Origin: Fibrobacter sp.
GTDB lineage: Bacteria; Fibrobacterota; Fibrobacteria; Fibrobacterales; Fibrobacteraceae
Assembly (NCBI GenBank): GCA_017965445.1
Contig: JAGCPZ010000027.1
Span: 1 to 64,000, forward strand
Length of the DNA: 64,000 nucleotides
Reading direction: 5' to 3'
The notes beneath the pieces are model-generated. The model saw nothing but the letters and a program-made list of their open reading frames with translations. It searched no databases and had not been told where the DNA came from. The first letter of the stretch is position 1. Each line of letters starts with the position of its first letter. Positions 8,527-17,000 of this stretch are shown piece by piece. The position numbers and the translations under genes were made by a program.

Positions 8527-10137
8527 ATGAATAAGAAACTGTATGTGGCATGCGCTGGTGCGTTTTCGCTTGCAACGCTTGGTTGCTCGGGCGATAACGT
8601 GTCGGGCTCATCGGAAGATCCGAATGTGTTGACGGCGTATAACGCTTCGTCGAGTTCTGTTGCCGAAAATTCGTCGAACTCGGTGATTGGAACTTCGTCT
8701 AGCTCGTTTGTTACGGAACGTGATGATTTGTGGAACCCGGAGGCGGGCAATTTGACAATCAATATGGCTCGCTATGCGGCCTCGTTGCCAGCGAATACAA
8801 AACCCGATGGCCACTGGTCCTTGGAAACGGATAGCTCGGAGGGCGGAAAATCATCTGTCACGTGGCCTGTGGATTTTGTCCGGGTGGAAGACGAGGGAAC
8901 TCTTGTCAATGCCTGTGACGGAATTTGCGGAATTGCCGTTTTGGATAGGGGCACGATGACGTACAGTCCGTTTACGAGTATTGGTTTTGTACTGGCAAAG
9001 GATGGTGCGGGCGCTCCTGTTCCTGTTGACGTTTCGGACTGGGGTGGCGTTTGCATCAGCTATACGTCGGTTGCCGCTCCTTTATTGGAATTGGATTTGG
9101 GCGATTCCATAAATTCTTTGTTGCAGTTTGGGCTGCCCAATATGAGCTTGCCCAAGACCCGAACCCCGGAGGTCGTGACGAAATGCTACGAATGGAAAGA
9201 TTTCAAGTTGCCTACGTGGACGCGTTCCATGAATCTGCCTGAATATTGGTTGGACAATACCGGCGAAAAGGCTGCAAAACAGCTCGTTGCAGTAAGGTTT
9301 AAAATTCAGGCTTCTCCTGGGCAATATGAATTCAATATCAAAAGTCTAGGGACGTATTCTGACCAAGCTTCAAATCCGGCTAGTTCGTCAAGTGCTGGCG
9401 CATCGCCAAACTCTAGTCCTTCTTCGGGCTCGACATCTCCTGCTGCGTCTAGCGATTTGTGGAACGGAGTCGCCGGAGAAGCTACTGTCAAGACAGGGCT
9501 TTATGCGGAGGGAGCGTGGAAGGCGAAGCCGTATGGCAAATGGTATGATTACACGGATAAATACGAAGGAGGAAATTCCTCGTTCAGCTGGTGGAATTAC
9601 CAATCGTTAGATGATTATGAAAGCATTTATTTTGAATATGTGGTTGATTACTGCAAGGGTATGTGCAGTGATGTTGTCCTAGATAACGGAGGCCTTGAAC
9701 GTGAACCTTTTGCTCTATTTGGGTTCCAGCTGGCGCACAATGATTCTGGTGTCGCGGTGCCTGTCAATATCTCCAACTGGGGCGGAATCTGTGTCACCTA
9801 TAGTACAGATATTCCTATAACGCTGGATTTGGATCCTGTGTCGTTGGAAGTTGATTTTGATACGGCGTCTTCGGGGTTCTATGTCGAAGACGATGGCTTT
9901 GATATTTACAAGTGGCCGTCTGTCGTACTGCCAACATCGTCTGTCGAAACGTCTAAGTGCTTTGCGTGGAGTGATTTTAAACAAACTGATTTGGATAATA
10001 TGCCTAATGGTGAAAAATTCAAAATATCAGGCGAAGAGGCTGCGAAACGAGCCGTGACGATGAGGTTCATTATAAAAGGGAAAAATGGGGACCAAGGAAA
10101 GTTCAATATAAAGGCCCTTGGAACGAACCGTAGATAA
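8527..10137 (+). CDS. Lipoprotein with two repeated domains, partner of TIGR02147 copy 2
   Basis: 536 residues and paralogous to the lipoprotein at 5878; family function unknown. Signal peptide with lipobox LGC at about residues 1-22 (MNKKLYVACAG start), then a longer serine-rich linker with several SSS runs, a first domain (about 65-275), a second Ser/Pro linker, and a second domain (about 310-530). Both domains keep GGxSSxxW, the Cys-x3-C pair and PVxxSxWGGxC. The second is more divergent than in copy 1, with a longer insert. Start at 8527 follows CGGAGGAAT. Probably faces outward in the envelope; serine linkers of this kind join domains of secreted Fibrobacter proteins. Confidence 0.8.
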   Translation: MNKKLYVACAGAFSLATLGCSGDNVSGSSEDPNVLTAYNASSSSVAENSSNSVIGTSSSSFVTERDDLWNPEAGNLTINMARYAASLPANTKPDGHWSLETDSSEGGKSSVTWPVDFVRVEDEGTLVNACDGICGIAVLDRGTMTYSPFTSIGFVLAKDGAGAPVPVDVSDWGGVCISYTSVAAPLLELDLGDSINSLLQFGLPNMSLPKTRTPEVVTKCYEWKDFKLPTWTRSMNLPEYWLDNTGEKAAKQLVAVRFKIQASPGQYEFNIKSLGTYSDQASNPASSSSAGASPNSSPSSGSTSPAASSDLWNGVAGEATVKTGLYAEGAWKAKPYGKWYDYTDKYEGGNSSFSWWNYQSLDDYESIYFEYVVDYCKGMCSDVVLDNGGLEREPFALFGFQLAHNDSGVAVPVNISNWGGICVTYSTDIPITLDLDPVSLEVDFDTASSGFYVEDDGFDIYKWPSVVLPTSSVETSKCFAWSDFKQTDLDNMPNGEKFKISGEEAAKRAVTMRFIIKGKNGDQGKFNIKALGTNRR

Positions 10138-10162
10138 AAATATTGGGGGAGGAATCAAAGAA

Positions 10163-10190
10163 AAAGGGCCCGGCGAAAGCCGGGCCCTTT
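10163..10190. terminator. Bidirectional terminator between lipoprotein and GH5 genes
   Basis: AAAGGGCCCGGC and GCCGGGCCCTTT around a GAAA tetraloop, a perfect 12-bp stem with A and T at the ends. It suits both the plus-strand lipoprotein gene and the convergent cellulase gene. The rest of 10138-10282 shows nothing else. Confidence 0.85.
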
Positions 10191-10282
10191 CCCAAACAAC
10201 AACGAGAATTTGTTCTCTGTGTTGCCCCTTGCGTAAACACTCCAACATGCAAGGGAATTTTTTTTGCGGTCAATGCCGAAAG

Positions 10283-12376
10283 TTAACGCAGCGTTACTTT
10301 CTGCACGTTCTTCTGGCTGCCCATCTTGACGATAAGAACTGCTGGACCGCGGAAGTTTGTTTTCAGCTTGACTTCGTTTGTGCCTGCGGTGGCGTTAAAG
10401 GCCTGCTGTGCAATCACCTGGCCCATGGAGTTCATGAGCATGGCGGTTGCGCGGGTGGCCTTGCTTGCGGTGAACATGGCAGTGACGGAACCCGGTTGCA
10501 CGTTCACGAGCATCTTGGATGCTGTTCTTACGCGTGGCATGCAGATGCCGCTCTTGGTGTCTGCGCCCCAGTCGCCCGTGGCGTTAGCCTTGATGAGTTC
10601 ACCCTTGGCGGTGCCTTCGAGTTTCGGCTTCTTGGTGTTGAAGTCCTGGAGCGTGTCGGCGGTACCGTCGGCTTTCCAAAGGAGCATGTTGTCGAGGTAC
10701 ATGTCGCCGGTGAACTGTGTGCCGTAGAGGTTGATGCCGATGGCGTTCATCTTGGCCGCGTTTTCGAAAGCGAGTTTGCCTTCGCCGTCGCCGAATTCAA
10801 TCTTGTAGTTCTTGAGGGTGCCGAGGTCTTCGACGTTACCGAGAGAGACTTCGTTCCATTTCCATTCGCCGCTCATGTTGAAGAGGGAGACGCTTGCCCA
10901 GCCGTAATCACCGCAACCGTCGCGGGTTTTGTCCATGCACGGGCCTGCGATTTCGCCAGCGGCGCGCAAGTCGAAGGAAATGGCGACGTACTGGCTCCAG
11001 TCTTTGCTGAGGTCGATACGCATGGTGCCTGCTTCGCTGGTGTCCGCTTGAACCGTCTTGTAAGAGATGTGGAGGGCCATGTCGCCATCGAGAATAGTTG
11101 TGTTTTCCTTGACGGTGGAGTCGATGGAATTGCCCGGAACTGCGGCCTGGCCGTAAGCTTCGCGCATGGCGTTGAGCGTTTCGACATCGGTGATGTCGCC
11201 GACTTTGCCGCCGAACTTGTTCACCTGACGGCGGATGATTGTGAAGTTGCCGTCGCCTTCGTCACCGGTATCCCATACGCAGGGAACGAGACCGTTCTTC
11301 TTTGCGGCGGCGACCGTGTAGCCGTACCAGGCTGCGCGTGCCTTCAAGTGTGCTTTCAGGTTGTCGCCGGAGAGAAGGTCGAGGCGTTTGACGGCGCCCA
11401 TTTCGCCAATCACGACCGGGATGCCTTTGTCGTAGAAACGAGTCTTGAGCCCGCTGAACAGCTGGTCGATAGAGCTCTTGGAACCGAGTGCGGAGCCGGA
11501 GCAGGTGTGTGCGGCGTCGTTGCCCGGAGTCTGATCTTCCCAGTAGTAGAACATCTTGCCCCAGTCTTCGTCGCCGCTAGTCATGAGCGAGAACTGGTAG
11601 GGATAGAAGTGGACTTCGGCCATGGTGTAGCCGTCGCCAGCTGGGTCGGTCGGATACTGTTCGGAGAGGAGTGGCGCCTTGTCGATTTCGGTACGCGGAG
11701 ACTGCACGACCACGATGCGGGTCGCGTTGTTGCCGCCTGTTGCGCGCACGGCCTTGAGGCATGCTTCGTGATATTGCTTGAGGACGGTCATGCGCTTGGA
11801 ATCGAAAGCCCATTGGCCGTTATCGGCACCGCCGTTCCACGGGTCGTTCACGCCCGGTTCGTTGGCGGAGGCGAAAATCAGGTGTTCGTCGTATTCGGCG
11901 AACTTGGTGGCGATCTGTTTCCAGTAAGATTCCTGCTTGGCGGCGACTGCTGCTGCGGAGCTGTTCACGAGACCGGTCTTGTCGTAGCCTTCACCGTCGA
12001 ACACGTGGTCTTCGAGCCAGCCTTCGTCCCAGTGGCTGTTCAAGATGGCGTACATGCCGTTGCTGATGACGAGATCGACGACAGTCTTGACGGAGTCGAG
12101 CCATCCGGCATTGATTGTGCCGTTAGAGGAGTGGCTGTTCCAGGCACAAGGGATGCGCACCGTGTTGAAACCGGCGTCCTTGATTGCCTTCACGTAAGCT
12201 GCGTCCGGGAAGGGGTTCCCCCATAGTGTCGGGTTCTTCGGCACTTCCATCGTGTTGCCGATGTTATAGCCGAGGCCCATCTTGGGGAATATTTCGGTTG
12301 CCTTGGGAAGCGCAAAAGCCGAAGCTGCGGCTAAGAGCAGTGAGCTTGCGGCGATGCCAAAGGTATTGAATCTCAT
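10283..12376 (-). CDS. Secreted GH5 endoglucanase with CBM11-like module and C-terminal sorting-like domain
   Basis: Hydrolyses internal beta-1,4-glucan bonds; one of the cellulases expected in Fibrobacter. 697 residues: signal peptide 1-22 (AASAFA), GH5 catalytic domain about 28-395 with acid/base Glu173 in ANEPG and nucleophile Glu325 in IGEMG, plus NTVRIPCAWN and LNSHWDEGW typical of GH5. Residues about 415-590 resemble a CBM11-type beta-sandwich (DGDMALHISYK, FDLRAAGE, NLYGTQFTGDMYLDNMLLW). The last 75 residues (MLMNSMGQVI through VLIVKMGSQKNVQKVTLR) look like the sorting tail of type IX-exported proteins. Ribosome site AAGGAG upstream. Substrate preference within beta-glucans cannot be told from sequence alone. 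Confidence 0.9.
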   Translation of the reverse strand: MRFNTFGIAASSLLLAAASAFALPKATEIFPKMGLGYNIGNTMEVPKNPTLWGNPFPDAAYVKAIKDAGFNTVRIPCAWNSHSSNGTINAGWLDSVKTVVDLVISNGMYAILNSHWDEGWLEDHVFDGEGYDKTGLVNSSAAAVAAKQESYWKQIATKFAEYDEHLIFASANEPGVNDPWNGGADNGQWAFDSKRMTVLKQYHEACLKAVRATGGNNATRIVVVQSPRTEIDKAPLLSEQYPTDPAGDGYTMAEVHFYPYQFSLMTSGDEDWGKMFYYWEDQTPGNDAAHTCSGSALGSKSSIDQLFSGLKTRFYDKGIPVVIGEMGAVKRLDLLSGDNLKAHLKARAAWYGYTVAAAKKNGLVPCVWDTGDEGDGNFTIIRRQVNKFGGKVGDITDVETLNAMREAYGQAAVPGNSIDSTVKENTTILDGDMALHISYKTVQADTSEAGTMRIDLSKDWSQYVAISFDLRAAGEIAGPCMDKTRDGCGDYGWASVSLFNMSGEWKWNEVSLGNVEDLGTLKNYKIEFGDGEGKLAFENAAKMNAIGINLYGTQFTGDMYLDNMLLWKADGTADTLQDFNTKKPKLEGTAKGELIKANATGDWGADTKSGICMPRVRTASKMLVNVQPGSVTAMFTASKATRATAMLMNSMGQVIAQQAFNATAGTNEVKLKTNFRGPAVLIVKMGSQKNVQKVTLR

Positions 12377-12673
12377 GTCGAAGACTCCTTATAGTAACTT
12401 GTTGTGGGTGTCTTTGCCGTGGTTCTCTTAATGATTTTTAGAAATTTTTGAGAACATCCCCCATGATTTCCCAAACATCCCTTATTCTCATACTCGTTAA
12501 AGAAAACACCCGTAATCTTTAGCTTAATATACATGATTACGTTTGAAAACGCAACAGAGAAATCGGTAAGTTACGAAAAATATTAAGTTTGTAAGTTTTT
12601 GTGTGACGAAAATTGCAAATATTTTGAGAACTTTTTTTGAGAACATGGAGGGCGCGAGATGCGCGCCTCCCTG
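12377..12673. other. Intergenic region between GH5 gene and polA
   Basis: About 300 bp without a gene. It holds the candidate GH5 promoter and three copies of TTTTGAGAAC (near 12446, 12622 and 12636), two of them extended to TTTTTGAGAACAT. A hairpin GGCGCG-AGATG-CGCGCC at 12651-12667, just after the polA stop, could end polA transcription but has no T-run. No RNA gene recognised. Confidence 0.5.
12526..12554 (-). promoter_or_regulatory. Candidate promoter of the GH5 gene
   Basis: On the minus strand: -35 TTGCGT (12554-12549), 17-bp spacer, -10 TATATT (12531-12526). Transcription would begin near 12519, leaving about 140 bases of leader before the ATG at 12376. The leader holds no obvious hairpin riboswitch. 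Confidence 0.5.
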
Positions 12674-15523
12674 TTAATGTGCCTCAAGCCAGTTTTTGCC
12701 GAACCCGACGCTTGCGACGAGTGGAACTTTGAGAACCATGGCGCCTTCCATTTCGGACTTGACCATGGCGGAAAGTTCTTCGACTTGCTCACGTGGGCAC
12801 TCGAAAACGAGTTCGTCGTGCACCTGGAGCATCATGCGGAGCGGGAGATTCTCGTCGTTGATGCGCTTCTGGATTCGAATCATGGCGATTTTGATGAGGT
12901 CGGCGGCACTGCCTTGCACAGGGGTGTTCACGGCCATGCGTTCTGCCATTTGCGATTCCATGCGGTCGGAACTGTCGATGCCTGCGATGTAGCGGCGGCG
13001 GCCCGAAAGCGTTTCCACGTAGCCGTCGCGGTGGGCGGCCGCCTTGGTATCTTCGATAAACTGCTGGACGCCCTGGTACATGTCGAAATACCCGGTGATG
13101 AAATCCCTTGCCTGCGACATCGGGATTTTCAGGTCACGGGCGAGGCGGAAAGCCGTCATCCCGTAGAGTACGCCGAAATTCACCACCTTTGCATCGCGGC
13201 GCATATCGCTCGTGACTGCGTCGAGATCCACTCCGTAAATCGCGGCGGCGGTGCGGGCGTGGATGTCGATGCCTTCCTTATAGCTTTCGATAAGCGCGGC
13301 ATCACCGCTCAGGTGCGCAAGCATTCTGAGTTCTATTTGCGAGTAGTCCACCGCGAGAATCACGTTGTCCTTGCTCTGCGGCACGAACGAGGCGCGAATC
13401 TTCTTGCCCAAGTCGCTACGTACGGGAATGTTCTGCAGGTTCGGATCGCGGCTCGAGAGGCGCCCTGTCGCGGTTCCCCACTGGATAAAGCTCGTGTGGA
13501 TGCGGCGCGTGTCCGGATTCACGAGCGTGGGGAGCACCGTGATGTAGGTGCTCTGCATCTTCTTGAGTTCGCGGTACTCGATGACGGAAAACACGATCGG
13601 GTGCGGTGCGCTGAAACTGAGTTCCTCGAGCACGACCGCGTCGGTGCTGCGCTTCTTGATTTGCGGGAGTCCGAGCGTGTCGAAAAGCACGTCGCCCAGT
13701 TGCTTGGGGGAACCGATGTTGAACTCGACTCCCGCCATGTCGCATATTTCCTTTTCGAGCTTTTCTATGCGGCGCTGCAGTTCCTGTTCCAGCGTCTTGA
13801 GGGCCGGAACGTCAATCGCGACGCCAACCGTTTCCATCTGGTACAATACCTTCAGGAGCGGCATCTCCTGCGCGAAGAAGTATTTCACGTAGTCGAGTTT
13901 CTCGAGTTCCTTCTTGAGCGGTTCCCACAGGCGCAGCGTATAGACCGCATCCTCGGCGCCGTATTCCGTCGCATCCTTGATGGGCGCGCGGTTGAATGTA
14001 ATCTGGTTCTTGCCGCGCCCGATGAGGTTCTCGATGGGAATCATCTCGTGCTGCAGGCGTTGCATCACCTGGTTGTCGAGCCCGAGGCCCGATTGTCCCG
14101 GAGAAAGCATCCAGGCGGCAATCAGCGTGTCGACGATGTTTGCGTTGTCGATGTCTGCCTGCGGAATCTTGAACGCGCGTGCGAGAACATGCAAGTCGAA
14201 TTTCGCGTTGTGGAAAACGAGTTCGCGAGGCTTCCCGGTAGTTTCCATCGGGGTAGTATCCGCGATGAATTCCTTGAACCAGTTCGCAATTTTGTTGAAG
14301 TCAAAGTTGCCGCCCTTGCTTGCGGGGAGCGGGAACCCGATTTCGTCGGTGTGCGCAAGCGGGACATAGTAACCCTTCGCCGGGTCTGCCGAAAGGCAAA
14401 GACCCACGATGTTGCATTGCATCGGATCAAGGCCGTCCGTTTCGGTATCGATGCCCACGGTACTTGCGGCTGTAAATTCAGCCTTCATCTGCTCGAAAAT
14501 TTCTTCGGTATCGACGCAGACGTATGTGGGCAAGTCTTCTACGGGGAAACTTGCGGCAACGAGTTTGCCGTCCGCGCCGTTTAAGGTCCCTGAGCCTGCC
14601 GAAGGGCCTTCCGCACCTTCTCCATCACGCACGAATCCTGCCTTGCTCGGAACCTTCTCCAGCAAGCGCAGCAGGCTGTTGATTTCATGGTCCTTGAACA
14701 TCTGCGCGAGCGTATCCACGTGCAGACCGTTGTATTCGAGGGCTTCCAGGTTCCCGTTAAACGCGCACTTGGTCTGGAGCGTCACGAGTTCGCGGCTCAA
14801 GAAAGCCTTCTCGCGGTTGTTCGCGAGGTTGTCGTGCAATCCCTTTTTGGTAATCTTGTCGAGGTTCGCGTACAGGTTGTCCATGTCGCCGTAATCGTTC
14901 AGCAACTGGATGGCCGTCTTCGGGCCCACCTTCGGTACGCCGGGCACGTTATCGCTCGCATCGCCCATGAGTGCCAGGTAGTCGCGGATTTTCTCCGGCG
15001 GAAGCCCGTACTTTTCCATCACCTGCTCGGGGCCAAAATCTATTCCATCGGCGCCTTTCGTCAAGTGGAAAAGGTGAATCTTATCCGTCACGATTTGTGA
15101 CATGTCCTTGTCTTTACTGAGAATCACGACGCTGTCGAATCCCGCCTCGACTGCAGCTACCGCGGTACTTGCCATCACGTCGTCTGCTTCGTAGCCTGGT
15201 TCCGAAAGCAGCGGGATTCCGCTTGCCTCGAGGCTTTCGCCCAGCAGCGGCATCTGCGCCGCCATCTCTTCGGGCATGGGGCCGCGATTGGCCTTGTAGT
15301 CGGGGTAAAGTTCGTGCCTAAAAGTCTTCGTGTGAGCCACGTCGCGCGCAATCGCAAAGTGCGTGGGCTTGTGCTTTGCCAAAATGCGGAGCACCGCACC
15401 CCAGTAGCCGTGCATCATCGACACGTCTTCGCCCTGGCTGTTCTTGAGCGGGTTTTGCGAGTAGGCGTAGAACATGCGGAACGCGAGCGCGTACGAATCG
15501 AGCAATAGTAAAGTCTTGGGCAT
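12674..15523 (-). CDS. polA: DNA polymerase I
   Basis: Replication and repair polymerase of 949 residues with all three domains. The 5' nuclease is at 1-290 (LLLLDSYALAFRMFYAY; GDASDNVPGVPKVGPKTA). The 3'-5' exonuclease is at about 350-540, with DTETDG, FHNAKFDLHVL and YGAED present, so proofreading is probably active. The polymerase C-terminus has DYSQIELRMLAHLSGD (motif A), RRDAKVVNFGVLYG (motif B) and QVHDELVFE (motif C). The frame is open 12 codons upstream, but MPKTLLLLDS is the family start. Odd feature: between the nuclease and exonuclease domains, about residues 306-313 (GPSAGSGT), the DNA is a dispersed palindromic repeat inserted in frame (14585-14608). Confidence 0.95.
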   Translation of the reverse strand: MPKTLLLLDSYALAFRMFYAYSQNPLKNSQGEDVSMMHGYWGAVLRILAKHKPTHFAIARDVAHTKTFRHELYPDYKANRGPMPEEMAAQMPLLGESLEASGIPLLSEPGYEADDVMASTAVAAVEAGFDSVVILSKDKDMSQIVTDKIHLFHLTKGADGIDFGPEQVMEKYGLPPEKIRDYLALMGDASDNVPGVPKVGPKTAIQLLNDYGDMDNLYANLDKITKKGLHDNLANNREKAFLSRELVTLQTKCAFNGNLEALEYNGLHVDTLAQMFKDHEINSLLRLLEKVPSKAGFVRDGEGAEGPSAGSGTLNGADGKLVAASFPVEDLPTYVCVDTEEIFEQMKAEFTAASTVGIDTETDGLDPMQCNIVGLCLSADPAKGYYVPLAHTDEIGFPLPASKGGNFDFNKIANWFKEFIADTTPMETTGKPRELVFHNAKFDLHVLARAFKIPQADIDNANIVDTLIAAWMLSPGQSGLGLDNQVMQRLQHEMIPIENLIGRGKNQITFNRAPIKDATEYGAEDAVYTLRLWEPLKKELEKLDYVKYFFAQEMPLLKVLYQMETVGVAIDVPALKTLEQELQRRIEKLEKEICDMAGVEFNIGSPKQLGDVLFDTLGLPQIKKRSTDAVVLEELSFSAPHPIVFSVIEYRELKKMQSTYITVLPTLVNPDTRRIHTSFIQWGTATGRLSSRDPNLQNIPVRSDLGKKIRASFVPQSKDNVILAVDYSQIELRMLAHLSGDAALIESYKEGIDIHARTAAAIYGVDLDAVTSDMRRDAKVVNFGVLYGMTAFRLARDLKIPMSQARDFITGYFDMYQGVQQFIEDTKAAAHRDGYVETLSGRRRYIAGIDSSDRMESQMAERMAVNTPVQGSAADLIKIAMIRIQKRINDENLPLRMMLQVHDELVFECPREQVEELSAMVKSEMEGAMVLKVPLVASVGFGKNWLEAH
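14585..14608. repeat. Short palindromic repeat inserted in frame inside polA
   Basis: The 24 bp begin GGTCCCTGAGCC and end TGCCGAAGGGCC, with hairpin-forming ends (GGTCCCT/AGGGCC). This element type is normally intergenic in many bacteria. Here it encodes GPSAGSGT in the flexible linker between the 5' nuclease and the exonuclease domain, so it disrupts neither frame nor catalytic motifs. Confidence 0.65.
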
Positions 15524-15586
15524 AACCTGAATGTAGAAAAATATTATATATGTTTCCAATGGAACGTATGGGAAGGATAAAAAAAT

Positions 15587-16954
15587 ATGTCTTTTAAAAG
15601 AGGATGGAAATTAAGCGATGATGTGTTTTTGATTATGGTATCTGTCGCAGCAGGTGTCTATTTGTTTGTTTCTAGGGACATGCTTGACTTTTATGCAGTG
15701 CTGATTATCTTTTTTATCTATCTTCTTTTATGTTTAGCTGTATTTCTTTTGAAAAAGAGAATAAAAAGAATTGAGAAAAAATACAAGGAAAAAACCATGA
15801 AGAACTTTAGCGAAAGCATCAAGTACATCGGTGTCGATGACCGCGATTTGGATTTGTTCGAAGGCCAGTACGTGGTGCCCGAGGGCATGGCGTACAATTC
15901 CTATGTGATTGTGGACGAAAAGATTGCCGTTACGGATACGGTTGATGTGCACAAGGTGGGCGAGTGGCTTGCCAATCTGGAGGCCGCTCTCGCTGGCCGC
16001 AAGCCGGATTACCTGGTGATTCACCACTTGGAACCGGACCATGCCGGTGGCATTGCAGATTTTGTGGCGAAGTACCCGGAGGCGACTTTGGTCGCTTCTG
16101 CCAAGGCTTTCGCTCTGTTGCCGCAGTTCATGGCTCTCCCTGAATCGGTCAAGAAGCAGACCGTGAAGGAAGGCGATACGCTTGCGCTCGGCAAGCGTAC
16201 GCTCCAGTTTATCGGTGCCCCGATGGTGCACTGGCCCGAAGTCCTGTTCAGCTACGAACAGAGCGAAAAGATCTTGTTTGCGGCCGATGCGTTCGGCAAG
16301 TTCGGCGTGTACGATGCCGACCCGGATGACTGGGCATGTGAAGCTCGTCGTTACTACTTCAATATCGTGGGCAAGTATGGCAACCAGGTGCAAGCGGTTC
16401 TCAAGAAGGCTGCCGCGCTCGACATCAAGACGATTTGCCCGCTGCATGGCCCCGTGCTCACTGAAAACCTCGGCTACTATATCGACAAGTACAACACTTG
16501 GAGTAGCTACGCTCCCGAGGACAAGGGCGTGCTCGTGGCGTATGCCTCGATTTACGGCGGAACCAAGAAGGCCGCAGAATTGCTCGGCGAAAAGCTCAAG
16601 GCCGCCGGTGTCGAGAAGGTGGTGGTTTCTGACCTTGCCCGCAGCGACATGGCCGAAGTCATCGAAGACGCCTTCCGCTACGATCGCATGGTGGTGGCAG
16701 CCCCCACGTACGACGCGGGCCTCTTCCCGGTGATGGAAGACTTCCTCAACCACCTGAAGGCAAAGAACTATTCCAACCGCAAGGTGGGTGTCGTGGAAAA
16801 CGGCACCTGGGCTCCGATGGCCGCCAAGAAGATGACAGAAATCCTCGCCACGCTCAAGAACGTGACGCTTGCCGAAACAGTAGTGACGGTGAAATCGACG
16901 CTCAGCGCCGAATCTGAAGCCGCGCTGGACAAACTCGTGGCCGAGATGATTTAG
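15587..16954 (+). CDS. Flavodiiron protein (FprA type) with optional N-terminal membrane segment
   Basis: Flavodiiron proteins reduce O2 to water or NO to N2O at a diiron site, using FMN. The lactamase-like domain carries the ligands HLEPDH, MVHWPE, AADAFG and CPLHGP. The flavodoxin domain starts near VLVAYASIYGGTKKAAE and includes APTYDAGLFP. From ATG 15797 the protein is 385 residues, the normal family length, and AAGGA lies 7 bp before that ATG. The frame is also open to an ATG at 15587 with GGAAGGAT upstream. It adds 70 residues with two membrane helices (FLIMVSVAAGVYLFV; FYAVLIIFFIYLLLCLAVFLL) and a basic stretch. Either a membrane-anchored form or two start sites is possible. Oxygen defence in an anaerobe is the likely role. 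Confidence 0.85.
   Translation: MSFKRGWKLSDDVFLIMVSVAAGVYLFVSRDMLDFYAVLIIFFIYLLLCLAVFLLKKRIKRIEKKYKEKTMKNFSESIKYIGVDDRDLDLFEGQYVVPEGMAYNSYVIVDEKIAVTDTVDVHKVGEWLANLEAALAGRKPDYLVIHHLEPDHAGGIADFVAKYPEATLVASAKAFALLPQFMALPESVKKQTVKEGDTLALGKRTLQFIGAPMVHWPEVLFSYEQSEKILFAADAFGKFGVYDADPDDWACEARRYYFNIVGKYGNQVQAVLKKAAALDIKTICPLHGPVLTENLGYYIDKYNTWSSYAPEDKGVLVAYASIYGGTKKAAELLGEKLKAAGVEKVVVSDLARSDMAEVIEDAFRYDRMVVAAPTYDAGLFPVMEDFLNHLKAKNYSNRKVGVVENGTWAPMAAKKMTEILATLKNVTLAETVVTVKSTLSAESEAALDKLVAEMI
15784..15799 (+). promoter_or_regulatory. Internal ribosome site and start for the soluble flavodiiron form
   Basis: AAGGA followed 7 bp later by ATG (15797-15799), in the frame of the longer reading frame. MKNFSESIKYIGVDD is the usual N-terminus of the family, so this start alone would give a standard soluble enzyme. 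Confidence 0.6.
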
Positions 16955-16959
16955 TATAA

Positions 16960-16995
16960 CGTCATTGCGAGCCCCTAAAAGGGGCGCGGCAACCC
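16960..16995. repeat. Intergenic repeat with GCCCC hairpin between convergent genes
   Basis: CGTCATTGCGAGCCCC, an AAAA loop, then GGGGCGCGGCAACCC. Same family as the repeat near 911-998. The GCCCC/GGGGC hairpin could also act as a weak bidirectional terminator for the convergent flavodiiron and NAD(P)HX genes, but it has no T-run. Confidence 0.55.
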
Positions 16996-17000
16996 ATGAA

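Noticed and set aside
10118-12226. Open frame of 702 codons on the plus strand
   Set aside because: Antisense to the GH5 gene, which has all catalytic motifs; the frame runs through the terminator hairpin and encodes a Val/His/Gly-rich sequence without domains.
12421-12647. Three TTTTGAGAAC motifs as operator sites for the GH5 gene
   Set aside because: Irregular spacing, and two copies lie upstream of the likely promoter; AT-rich chance repeats cannot be ruled out.
12659-14584. Open frame of 641 codons on the plus strand
   Set aside because: Antisense shadow of polA; ends at the in-frame repeat and shows no recognisable domain.
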